Assembly: GCA_018340375.1 (NCBI GenBank)
Contig: JAFFJZ010000085.1
Location: 186,001-250,000 of the forward strand
Direction of reading: 5' to 3'
Source: Gonatopus flavifemur
Lineage: Eukaryota; Arthropoda; Insecta; Hymenoptera; Dryinidae
Length of the DNA stretch: 64,000 nucleotides
Shown: piece after piece, positions 22,401 through 31,675 of the stretch
Numbering within the stretch: position 1 is the first letter of the stretch
Layout: every line of letters begins with the position of its first letter
Program-made: the position numbers and the translations under genes
Notes under the pieces: model-generated
Database searches by the model: none
What the model was told of the DNA's origin: nothing
The model's input: only the letters and a program-made list of their open reading frames with translations

Positions 22401-22732
22401 CCAGGCCTCTCCGACTCACACATTTTTCAATGCTTCTCGTTTTCACATAGTGTCCATCAAAATCCAGGTGACGATGCGATCTAGTGGTCCGAAACAACTG
22501 ATAAACATAACCAAAAATTCTTATTCCGCGAATAGTCAAGACAAGCTGGTGTTGTGATTTTTGTCAATTTATACATGAATTTGCCAATAAACTTATTTTC
22601 ATTCATTTCGCGAATTATTTGATTACGTACAACTTGAATTAGATTCAAGTGTCGGCCAACTGTTGTGTGGAGCCATCTACAACTTTTTGGACATTATGTG
22701 AAAACGTAGAAGCTTGAGTCGGAGGGGCCTGG
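22401..22732. mobile_element. MITE with CCAGGCCYCTCCGACTCA termini
   Basis: Begins CCAGGCCTCTCCGACTCA and ends with the inverse TGAGTCGGAGGGGCCTGG. The first 257 bp recur in inverted orientation at 22759-23015. Confidence 0.85.
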
Positions 22733-22755
22733 TACATACTTATATATCGTCGGTA

Positions 22756-23015
22756 CCAGGCCGACACTTGAATCTAATTCAAGTTGTACGTAATCAAATA
22801 ATTCGCGAAATGAATGAAAATAAGTTTATTGGCAAATTCATGTATAAATTGACAAAAATCACAACACCAGCTTGTCTTGACTATTCGCGGAATAAGAATT
22901 TTTGGTTATGTTTATCAGTTGTTTCGGACCACTAGATCGCATCGTCACCTGGATTTTGATGGACACTATGTGAAAACGAGAAGCATTGAAAAATGTGTGA
23001 GTCGGAGGGGCCTGG
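22756..23015. repeat. Inverted partial copy of the 22401 MITE
   Basis: Its 257 bp are the reverse complement of 22401-22657 with only one difference that I can see. Both copies include the run from GTGTCGGCC through TTCGCGAATTATTTGATTAC to the CCAGGCC terminus. This makes a large, very young palindrome with a spacer of about 100 bp. Confidence 0.88.
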
Positions 23016-23017
23016 TC

Positions 23018-23264
23018 GGTACTATGACAGAACCTCGTATCACGATTTTTGACAGTTCTGAGGTTCCATCGGAAAAATCATCAGTACACGCTAAATACAT
23101 ATTTATTCAAGCTATATGTTATTAACTATGTTTGAGTAACAACAACCAAATGTGTACTGGTTGATAAGAGTTTTGTTAATATGTGTATTAGCGTGTATTG
23201 ATCATTATTCCGATGGAACCTCGAACCCGTCAAAAATCGAGATACGAGGTTCTGTCATAGTACC
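23018..23264. mobile_element. MITE with GGTACTATGACAGAACCTCG termini
   Basis: GGTACTATGACAGAACCTCG at the left is the inverse of CGAGGTTCTGTCATAGTACC at the right; the inner TGAGGTTCCATCGGAA pairs with TTCCGATGGAACCTCG. Confidence 0.88.
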
Positions 23265-23410
23265 GACGATATATCTAAAGAGATCTACTTATATCTCAAG
23301 AGATCTATATAGATCACATCACATCTATATAGATCACATTAGATCTAATTCATTTTTCCTCGGGAACGTTACAATGATAAAACATTAGCAGTCTGAGATT
23401 TTTCCCCATA

Positions 23411-23670
23411 CAGCAAAAGAGTCCCTGCAAAGAGCTCCCGTTATGTCAGGAAACATGAATTTATTATGAACTGTTTGAATTCAAATTGAATTCTTAATAA
23501 ACAGTTCAGAGTTCAGAAAGAATTCATATTGCGGATTCATAAAGAATTTTCCAGGCATACAACATGTGTCCATTTTGAATGCATATTGAATTCATATTTA
23601 CTGACATAATGGGGACTGTTTCAAGAGCTCATAAGAAGTCTTCAAGAATTCAAACGAGTAATTTTTTCTG
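23411..23670. mobile_element. CAGCAAAA MITE, copy 2
   Basis: Same start (CAGCAAAAGAGTCCC), same internal CTCCCGTTATGTCAG / CTGACATAATGGGGA pair, and the end TTTTTTCTG. Confidence 0.82.
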
Positions 23671-23871
23671 TTTGGGTTAGTACTGTTTCACAACATTTTG
23701 TCCAGTGGCTATGCTGCAATATCACTTCTATATACTGTATAGAAGTTACTCTAGGGTGATTCACAAGTTATATATAAATAGTGTGTTTTCATTTTTGCTC
23801 TCAACAAAAAAAGTTTTCTGTATGGGCAACAATATGATTTTGTTCCACATCAGGAAGGAGTATTACAATAT

Positions 23872-23993
23872 TTTTTACATAATTTTCAGAAGAGATTTAT
23901 AGGTTCCGCACGGCGTTTTAAACGTTTTTCAAGCCCTGCGTTTAAAACGCCGTGCGGAACCTCTAAACCTCTTCTGAAAATTATGTAAAAAAC
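23872..23993. repeat. Perfect-looking short palindrome
   Basis: AGGTTCCGCACGGCGTTTTA pairs with TAAAACGCCGTGCGGAACCT; outside it ACATAATTTTCAGAAGAG pairs with CTCTTCTGAAAATTATGT. Arms about 58 bp. Confidence 0.9.
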
Positions 23994-23995
23994 TC

Positions 23996-24165
23996 TGCCA
24001 ACTGATAGGCACAAAGCTTCCTCGTTTCTGTGCAAGTAGCATTCGAGCATATTTTTACCTAAAAATTGTAATCAATAATCAAAATGTATATATATATAAT
24101 ACATTCGGATACTACTTGAACAGAAACGAGCAAGCTTTGTGCCTATCAGTTGGCAGAGTTTTCAC
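23996..24165. repeat. Hairpin element, copy 2
   Basis: Same hairpin as 18683-18855 (GCCAACTGATAGGCACAAAGC / GCTTTGTGCCTATCAGTTGGC) followed by the same flanking sequence. Confidence 0.8.
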
Positions 24166-24325
24166 TGATTGGGATTCAGAGAGCAAATATCAAAATTACC
24201 GATCACGCACGTCCTTACAAATCCTGTTCCTTCCAACGAGTCAGGACGAAAATGAAACAAGGCTAAATTTCATGAAGATTGGATAATAAGAAGTGGAGAT
24301 ATCCGTATAAGAGCGAAAATAACCA

Positions 24326-24410
24326 AATTTAACACACACACAGACACAGACACAGACACAGACACAGACACAGACACAGACACAGACACAGACAGACAAA
24401 CACAAAACCA
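24326..24410. repeat. (CACAGA)n microsatellite
   Basis: About ten near-perfect copies of ACACAG. It creates long spurious cysteine/valine/serine-rich frames on the minus strand. Confidence 0.95.
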
Positions 24411-24527
24411 AAGTTGTTCCTCTGGTTGAAAGAAACATTTTGGCCTTGGAGATTTTCGGTTTGGAAACAAATAAATGTGCACCCTAATATACTCATGAAG
24501 TTAGAAAATATAGGCATTGAACCCTGA

Positions 24528-24786
24528 CAGCAAAAGAGTCCCTTCAAAGAGCTCCCGTTATGACAGTGAATATGAATTCATTATGAATGGTTCGAATTCA
24601 AATTGAATTCTTAATGAACAGCTTAAGGTTCAGAAAGAATTCATATTATGAGTTCATGAAGAATTCTTCAGGCATTCAACATATATTCAATTTGAATTCA
24701 TATTGAATTCATTTTCACTGTCATAACAGGGACTGTTGAGGACTGTTTCAGAAGTCTTCAAGAATTCAAACAGATCATTTTTGCTG
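24528..24786. mobile_element. CAGCAAAA MITE, copy 3
   Basis: Starts CAGCAAAAGAGTCCC and ends TTTTTGCTG. It abuts the possible exon at 24793-25031. Confidence 0.85.
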
Positions 24787-24792
24787 TCTGGG

Positions 24793-25031
24793 AAGCCAAT
24801 TCCCACACTGGCATCCTGTACCAAATGACCATACGATACCTTTACTGATTTGTAGAAATGTTGGGGGAAATTTGAGCAATCCTGGGCTTCTTGGTGCACA
24901 TCTGTAAAACTTGGCTTTATCTTTAAATACGCCTTTTAAAATGTTAGTATACCACTCAGTGATCGAATCGGTTGTATTCATTGTATTCCAAGCAGCAATG
25001 TGGCATTTGAAATTGCACCCCAAATTTACCT
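24793..25031 (-). pseudogene. Possible exon remnant cut by a MITE
   Basis: The minus strand reads without stops from about 25031 (after a TTGCAG acceptor-like AG) and includes LGCNFKCHIAAWNT, EWYTNILKGVFKDKAKFYRC and GTGCQCGNWLP, then enters the CAGCAAAA MITE. Cysteine and tryptophan spacing looks protein-like. I do not recognise the family. If real, the MITE ended the exon. Confidence 0.35.
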
Positions 25032-25285
25032 GCAAAACCAATGAACTATAGTGAATAAATATAAATGGATAAGAGTGGCGTGGAACTAGTTAAATGTTTC
25101 GATATATTTCAAAAATCACAGAACATTATTTTCAAAATATCGCTCTATATATGTATACTAAATTCTAAAATGGAGTGAGCCTGTAAAGAATGTTTATTGT
25201 CTCGGTAGTATTTCATTCACAATATTCACAAACTGAATACACCTACTGCATGAATTTTAACACTTCAATCAATTTTCACATGGAA

Positions 25286-25972
25286 CCCAGTGAACACGGT
25301 ATGTGAATGTTACATAACACAGAAATCACAAGTTACATAACTCTGTTACGTATATGTGATGTAAATTTTACATAACACAGAAATCACAAGTTACGTAACT
25401 CTGTTACGTATATATAATGTAAATGTTACATAACACAGAAATCACAAGTTACATAACTCTGTTACGTATATGTGATGTAATAATTACATAAAAATTTAAG
25501 CTCATATTGTAGGTCACAATTTGTTATTTCTATGTTATGTCCTATTTACATATGCAAGTCCCCTGAAAAAAACATGACTTTCAACGTTGATGTTATGTAT
25601 CAGTTACGTATTTGAGTGACCAAAATAAAAGTGTAAAATCAACAGAGTACTTGGGTACGTAAAAGTTACGTCAATGTTACGTTCAGTGTTATTGCTGAGA
25701 GCATAGGGAAATTGGATTTTCATATAATAAAAATTTTGTTTTCCAATATAGCGTTTTGCCATCAGCATTACATTGCAGTTATATATTGGTTACGTGAAGA
25801 TCCTACTTCTTTATGTACGTAACTGTAATGTAACATTGTTCCTCACATGGTTACGTAAATGAGTAGGAAATTGTGAGTCACATGTGACTCACATGTGACT
25901 TCCAAGTTACGTAACCAGTTCCTTGACGTTATGTAGTTTTTATGTAACATTTACGTAACTGTGTTCACTGGG
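25286..25972. mobile_element. TIR element with internal 58-bp tandem repeat
   Basis: CCCAGTGAACAC at the left and GTGTTCACTGGG at the right are perfect inverses. Inside, TACATAACACAGAAATCACA recurs at 25311, 25369 and 25427 (three 58-bp units). The interior is rich in GTTACGTAA / TTACGTAAC words in both orientations. Non-coding. Confidence 0.85.
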
Positions 25973-26150
25973 AAGTGGATATCAGACTGTGACATATTGT
26001 GACATGATATGACATATTGCTCCAAAAATTGATCCATTTTGTCAGAATTTGACATATTCTGACAATAATATGCCATATGTCATAATCTGATCGATGTTTG
26101 GAACAATATCTCAGAATCTGACATCCACTTCCACCAGGGAAGTATTTCAC
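25973..26150. repeat. Inverted repeat rich in TGACATAT
   Basis: GGAAGTGGATATCAGACTGTG (from 25971) pairs with CAGAATCTGACATCCACTTCC (ending about 26131). The interior has repeated GACATATT words. Confidence 0.7.
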
Positions 26151-26204
26151 ATTTATGACGCCAACATTATTACAAGAATAGTTGCATTTTTCAAATATCA
26201 CCGA

Positions 26205-26782
26205 TATACAGGGTGTCCCATAAAACATTACCGGGATTTTACAGGTGAATTCTGCAGCCGAAATGCGATAATTTTCCGTTTGAAAAAATTTTTTTTGAGG
26301 CTTCGTTCTCGAGATATGAGCATTTTTAGATTTTTTTGCAAATCTAAATCATTAAAAGGCATTGTGTGCTACATGCTGGAGCTTTGCACCATTTGCTAAG
26401 TTGGAAAACGGCGGATCTGTGGAAGGAATCGAACTAATTTATCACGGATAGATCCAGAGCGATAGCAATTTGAAATTTTTTGGCTTTCAGCCAATCAGAA
26501 TTCAGCAACTTTAAATCGCTATAGCTCCGGAACTTCCAATGATGAAATAGGTGGATTTTTCTCCACAGATCCACCGTTTTCCAACTTAGCAAATGGTGCC
26601 AAGCTGTTGTATGTAGCACACAATGCTTCCGAATGATTTAGATTTCAAAACAAATCTAAAAATGCTCATATCTCGAGAACGAAGCCTCAACAAAAATTTT
26701 TTCAAACGGGAAATTATGGCATTTCGGCTGCAGAATTCACCTGTAAAATCCCGGTAATGTTTTCTGGGACACCCTGTATATA
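26205..26782. mobile_element. ACAGGGTGTCCCA palindromic MITE
   Basis: TATACAGGGTGTCCCATAAA at the left is the inverse of the right end TTTCTGGGACACCCTGTATA (few mismatches), and the match continues for about 200 bp per arm (GGTGAATTCTGCAGCCGAAA / TTTCGGCTGCAGAATTCACC). The unmatched centre is about 150 bp. Short frames near its ends are shadows. Confidence 0.9.
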
Positions 26783-26811
26783 TAATGGATATCGACCAGA
26801 AATGCTGGTCT

Positions 26812-27016
26812 CTGGTCTCAGTGTGGAGGATACAATATGCCAACAGTGCCGACTACATACTGCACCTATTACTAATTATTTTGTACGGCGGCTATCTATA
26901 AATGTATATTGCTTGTAGAATACACAATATTGACAGTTTCCGTGCAAGAAAATTAGTACCAGGTGCACTATGTAGTCGACGCCGTTGGCATATTCTAATC
27001 CTCCACATTGGGACCA
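26812..27016. repeat. Inverted repeat
   Basis: GGTCTCAGTGTGGAGGATAC is inverted near 27000 (ATCCTCCACATTGGGACC), and ATGCCAACAGTGCCGACTAC is inverted at GTAGTCGACGCCGTTGGCAT. Confidence 0.8.
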
Positions 27017-27220
27017 ACATTTTGGCAAAATTACAGGCGATGTCACATTCATTCTATATATCTCAGTGTTAGACACATAGAATTCATTCCCTAGACTGAA
27101 TCGACTGAAGTGTGATGTATCAAAATAGTCACATGTTTTCATCACTCCATTGTACTACATAGAACATATAAGATATACGAATGCTCATACTCTGTTTAAT
27201 TGAATTATCACACACCTCAT

Positions 27221-27320
27221 CATTGATTATTTCCAGCTTATGTAAAGGATTTTTGTTGCTCCTTTCGTCACCTTTAAGAGCATTCACAAGAGCACTATTG
27301 GGTTTATTTGAACCGACTGT
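27221..27320 (-). CDS. Possible small internal exon
   Basis: On the minus strand, TTTTTACAG is followed by an open stretch including SNKPNSALVNALKGDE and NPLHKLEIINDE, then a GAG|GTGTGT donor-like site. It lies on the same strand as, and downstream of, the gene at 31676-35004, so it could be a further exon of that gene. Weak evidence. Confidence 0.3.
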
Positions 27321-27412
27321 AAAAATATATATGATCATCATTTCAAATTTATTTTATATACATTAGGGATCGTCCATATATTACGTCACGCCTGTATTTG
27401 TTTTGTTCTTTC

Positions 27413-27723
27413 CCACGCAGCACAGCAGTTCGAAAAGAATTCTTAAGAATTCATATTGAATTCTCTCGGCTCCAATTGAATTCTTTGCGAACTCTTTCTG
27501 AACTAGTGTGCTGTATGGGTTGTGCACAAACTTCAGACATGAAGAGTGAGATACAGGAAAAATGTGACGTAATGTGTGAACGACTCCTCAGATAAAAATT
27601 CCATTCGATTTTCAGTACCATTTTCCGTACAACATGCCAATTCAGAAAGAGTTCAGTTCAGATGCGAAGAATTCATTATAAATTCTTCAGGATTCTTTTT
27701 GAATCTTTGTGCTGTGTGGATTG
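27413..27723. repeat. EcoRI-rich MITE-like element
   Basis: CCCACGCAGCACAGCAGTTCG at the left; GTGCTGTGTGG at the right. Many AAGAATTC words in both orientations. Similar in style to the CAGCAAAA MITEs and the 32718-33007 palindrome. Confidence 0.55.
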
Positions 27724-28150
27724 ACACAGAATCAAAATTTTGACAATTTTGAATCAATTCATTTGTAAATTTCTTTGCATTAAAACTTACTCATCAATAT
27801 TCAATGCGGTAGTATACCATGATCCATAATGTTTCTGATTGCTTCAAAACTGGCAGCTTATAGAAAAATCACTGAAAACACCTAGTTTTCAACTAATGAG
27901 GTGAATTATGTATTATGAGCATTACACAGGCCTGCGAGGTTTTTCCCCCTTGGAACTGGTGACCATTTTCCGAAGTAATTTGCTGCGTAGAATCCGAATC
28001 CGGAGCCAGAATTGGGCTATCACGTCAGGATTTTGAGATATCTGAGGGTAAATACGCAAAAAATGCGGTTTTTCGCTACTTTTGAGGTTATGTACAGGAC
28101 GCATAAAATTTTTTTGATCTTTTCTCTCAACTTCATCAATTTGCACTACT

Positions 28151-28992
28151 CTTCCCGTTTAAAATGAGCTATTGAACGTTCATGTACGATTTTTTCTCGC
28201 AAAGTTACGACCATTCTAAGTTGTGTAATATGTCCCAACAACAGAATGAGTATTCGCATTTATTACACTGATCGACAATGAAATTCTCCTTCAAATGAAA
28301 TTCTCTTTTCTGAAGTAATTTTCTGCGTAGAATCCAAATCCGGAGTCAGGATTGGGCCATCGCGTAAGCATTTCAAGATATTTAAGATTAGGTCCACGAA
28401 AAATGGGTTTTTGATTACTTTGGAATTCATGTACTGAGTGCACAATTTTTTTTAGTCTTTTCTTCTAATTGCATCATCCAGTACTACTCTTACTCTTCAA
28501 GATAAGCTATTAATCGGTGACCTACAATTTCTCCTTGCAGAGTTACGAGTATTCCAAGTTGTGAAATATATCCCCAAGATTATAATATTTCTAGGATCTC
28601 CTGAGGGTGCTGCCAGGATGTATGGGAATGAAAATTCTAATTTTCTAATATGATATTCTTATTCAGCGACCCAAAACTTATATGTTCACATATTCAAGGA
28701 AAATTTCCCTTCAAAAAAATGGGTTCCCCAAAGGGTTGATAATTCACAGACCTGCGGAATATAAGTTTTTATTTTCCCTTCGAACAATAATGGTTCCTTC
28801 CCAGGTATTCAGATTGTGGAACTAAAATATAACGCCAGTTTTTTTACAGCACATCGGGATTCATTTTTATGTGAGATATGCATATTTACAGTTTTTTAAA
28901 CAATTTGTATGAACGAAAAATATATACGTTTTATATAAAATTCAGACATGGGGCTGCACTGGTTTCAAACAAGACCTAAGATACTAGATAAA
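28151..28992. repeat. Internal direct copies of the element's terminal repeat
   Basis: 28310-28580 repeats the order of 27970-28200 (TCTGAAGTAATTTTCTGCG, GAATCCAAATCCGGAGTCAG, a TGTACTGAGTGCAC segment, TTGCAGAGTTACGA). Downstream to 28992 there is only AT-rich non-coding sequence. Confidence 0.6.
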
Positions 28993-30692
28993 TCAAAAGG
29001 ACTTATGATATCTTTTTCTAGTTTCTTCAAAACTTCTGTTTGATCTCTTTCTGTTGTACTCATGATTCGGTTCATCTCTCTTTAACATCCAGCAATAGTC
29101 AGCCATCATTCTAACGTCCCACCTTCCTTGATATCTGGTCTCCATAACCTTAAGGTCTTGATGAAATCTCTCCCCTTGCTCTTCACTGACAGCACCAAGA
29201 TTCTCGGGGAAAAAGTCAATATGGGAATGCAAATAATGGAGTTTCATACTCATATTACAACCCAGGGTTTTGAAATTGTTAAGCATGCTGTTGACTATAT
29301 TTTCATAATCAGGGCTTTTTCTGTTCCCTAAAAAATGTTGTACGACTTCCTTAAATGACTTCCAAGCGAGCTTCTCGGTTTTATTCATAGGTTTTTCAAA
29401 GTCAGGATCTTGCATCAATTTCCTTATGTCTGGACCAACAAAAACGCCTTCTCTTATCTTCGCATCCGATAAATGCTTGAATTTATCACATAAATATTTG
29501 AAACAAAGACCATCTTTAGGCAATGCCTTTACGAATTGCTTCATAATGCCTAATTTGATATGAAGCGGAGGTAGCAGAATTTTGGAGCGGTCAACTAGTG
29601 TTTCGTGTACAACATTTTTACTTCCAGGGTTCAATGATGCTCTCTGTGGCCAATCTTTATGGATCCAATGTCGTGCTCTATTCCTACTATCCCATTCACA
29701 TAGAAAACAGGGGTATTTTGTATACCCTCCTTGTTGACCAAGCAACATAGTTAATATTTTGAGATCACCACATATAGTCCAGTTATGATTGGAGTAATTT
29801 ATTTTTTTGAGGACGAAATCCAAATTTTCATAACATTCTTTCAAATGAGTAGAATGTCCAATAGGCAAAGAAGCAAATTTATTACCATTATGTAACAATA
29901 CTACTTTGAGGCTCCGTTTCGAAGAATCTATAAAAAGTCTCCAATCATTTGGATTGTATTCTACATCAAACATTTTGAGTAGGCCAGGCACATCACAACA
30001 ATACACTAAATTTTTTTCTTGAGCAAAATACGGTAGAAAATCCTTCTCTCTATTTCTATACCAATAAAAGTTCGTTGTACGATCCAGCATGTTTTTTCTT
30101 TCAATCTGGAACCGAGTAATTCCGCAGCATCTTTCGGAAGATTAAGATCTCTTGTCAAATCATTCAATTCACTTTGAGAAAACAGTGGTGGTGTTTCGTT
30201 GCACTCGTAATATTCATCGTCAGGATCTGAAGTATTCATTATAGCCTCTTGAAATAAACTAGGATCAGATGAAAATGGTTGGGCAGGATGGCATAACTCT
30301 TTGCTATCAGGATCTTTATACGTAGGTAAAATCACAGAACGAATATCAGGATAACTTATCGCTGCTTTATTTTTAGAATTAAATCCTTTTATGTTTGAAC
30401 AGCAGAAGTAACAATCGTTGATATGATTTTGCGGTTCCATCCAAATCATTGGAGTCTGTAAACTAAAACAATGTTTTTCTCTTCTTGACCATTTCCGAAG
30501 TTCACGTACACATGTCGAACACACTTTATGAGGCGCCCATTGTTTGTCTTGGTTTTTTATGTTGATTTTGAAATAGCTATCGTATAGTTCTTCAATACAT
30601 TTAGAAATTATTTGTTGCTGTCTCTTTATTACATAATTTCCACATATGTAGCAGAAGTTATCTGGAGCATTGATACATTTTCGAGAAGCCAT
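28993..30692 (-). pseudogene. Uncharacterised transposase-like protein with N-terminal Cx2C...Cx2C domain, one frameshift
   Basis: The start is most likely the ATG at 30692 (MASRKC), which aligns with the start of the paralogue at 1-191. The N-terminus holds FCYICGNY and VCSTCVRELRKW, then ENDCYFC-type cysteines (NDCYFCC). A frame change in an A-run at about 30080-30090 joins the 249-residue frame to the 365-residue frame, which begins MLDRTTNFYWYRNREKDFLP and carries WRLFIDSSKRSLK, ILTMLLGQQGGYTKYPCFLC, SEEQGERFHQD and a basic C-terminus. Total about 590 residues. From memory, proteins with these motifs are widespread in arthropods and cnidarians without an assigned function. Its place between TIRs makes a transposase plausible: acidic residues in IDSS, ICGDLK and EEQGE are candidate metal ligands, which is inference. 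The one-base frameshift could be a sequencing error. Confidence 0.75.
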
Positions 30693-30956
30693 TTGTGTAA
30701 CTTTTTTAAATACACGAAATTCACAACAATTACTGGACACTCGATACTTGTACACGGAGGAAAAAATTAGAACAACAATCAGTACATTCCGAGTGAATTA
30801 GTGGAATAATGTCTGAACATAGCAACAAACAATCTACGATCTCAGCAGTGCTGGCTCGAAGGATATTACCGCCCGGCGCGAGAATTTTGTAGGCGTCCGA
30901 TTATAATAGTGTAGCATATTGCATAAATATATATTTATGTGATATGCTATAAGCAT

Positions 30957-31051
30957 TTTCTACCGTATTTCGCTCAAGAAAAAAATTTAGCGTATCGTTG
31001 TGATGCGCCTGGCCTACTCAAGGTGTTTCATGTAGAATACAATCCAAAGTC
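30957..31051 (+). pseudogene. Inverted fragment of the same transposase-like gene
   Basis: The plus strand reads FLPYFAQEKNLAYRCD, then APGLLKVFHVEYNPK, which matches FLPYFAQEKNLVYCCDVPGLLKMFDVEYNP of the neighbouring minus-strand gene. It is a 95-bp piece with no flanking coding sequence, lying inverted between the gene's 5' end and the palindromic right terminus. Confidence 0.85.
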
Positions 31052-31655
31052 AATCCCCTTCATTCATTCAACATTTTTCTGAAGCATTTTGGTGCGCTGA
31101 ATCCGCATATGGCTCCAGAATTGCTATATCACGTCAGGTATTTGGGATATTCCGACCTAAAAATGTGGAAAACACTGTTTCTTGGCATATTTGAGGTTCC
31201 GTAAAGTCGAAAGGTAATTTTTTTCACAAAACCAATAGATGCACCTCAAAGTATCAGTCATCCTCTTCCAAATGCCGTTGAGTTTGCTGAAATATCTTTT
31301 TTTTTCATTGAGATACGACAATTTTAAATTTGTGCGCTCATGTACTCAATAAATAGGTGGAGACACAATTTTCAAACTGTCGTATCTCAATGAAAAAAAA
31401 AGGTATCTGAGCAAACTCAACGGCATTTGGAAGAGGAGGACTTATACTTTGAGGTGCATGTATTGGTTTTGAGAAAAAAAATTACCCTTCGACTTTACGT
31501 AACCCCAAATATGTCGAAAAACAGTGTTTTTCACATTTTTAGGTCGAAATATCTCAAAAACCTGACGTGATAGAGGAATTCTGCAGCCAGATTCGGATTC
31601 AGCGGATCAAAATGCTTCGGAAAAAGATATTATTGTTTGAGGGGGAAAAAAAAAG
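31048..31655. repeat. Palindrome built from the element's right terminal repeat
   Basis: Arms of about 270-300 bp: ACCTCAAAGTATCAGTCATC at 31253 pairs with ACTTATACTTTGAGGT at about 31440, and TATCACGTCAGGTATTTGGG pairs with CTCAAAAACCTGACGTGATA. The loop lies near 31345. The left arm lacks the final CACAGGCCTGCGA. Confidence 0.85.
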
Positions 31656-31675
31656 TCAAATTTCGCAGGCCTGTG

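Larger units (their letters stand above)
22150..23360. repeat. Stacked palindrome nest with AGATCT-rich outer arms
   Basis: The outer arms (22150-22395 and 23265-23360) are rich in AGATCT, TATATCT and CTCTTTAGATAT words and are mutually inverted. Three smaller palindromic pieces fill the interior and are listed separately. Confidence 0.7.
27925..31675 (-). mobile_element. DNA transposon with CACAGGCCTGCGA TIRs and TTA duplication
   Basis: The left end CACAGGCCTGCGAGGTTTTT and the right end (reverse complement CACAGGCCTGCGAAATTTGA) match, and the inverted similarity extends for about 170 bp with conserved blocks TTTTCCGAAG, GAATCCGAATC, CTATCACGTCAGG and TTTGAGATAT. TTA flanks both ends (27922-27924 and 31676-31678). 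The 3.75-kb element carries the gene at 28993-30692 on the minus strand. Diverged copies of the terminal repeat are also present inside at 28300-28580 and 31048-31655. Confidence 0.8.

Noticed and set aside
24241..24547. Overlapping minus-strand frames rich in Val/Cys/Ser
   Set aside because: They are translations of the (CACAGA)n microsatellite in three frames, not genes.
26434..26843. Minus-strand frames inside the ACAGGGTGTCCCA palindrome
   Set aside because: The same peptide appears from both arms of the palindrome (compare 26094-26399), so it is a shadow of the repeat.
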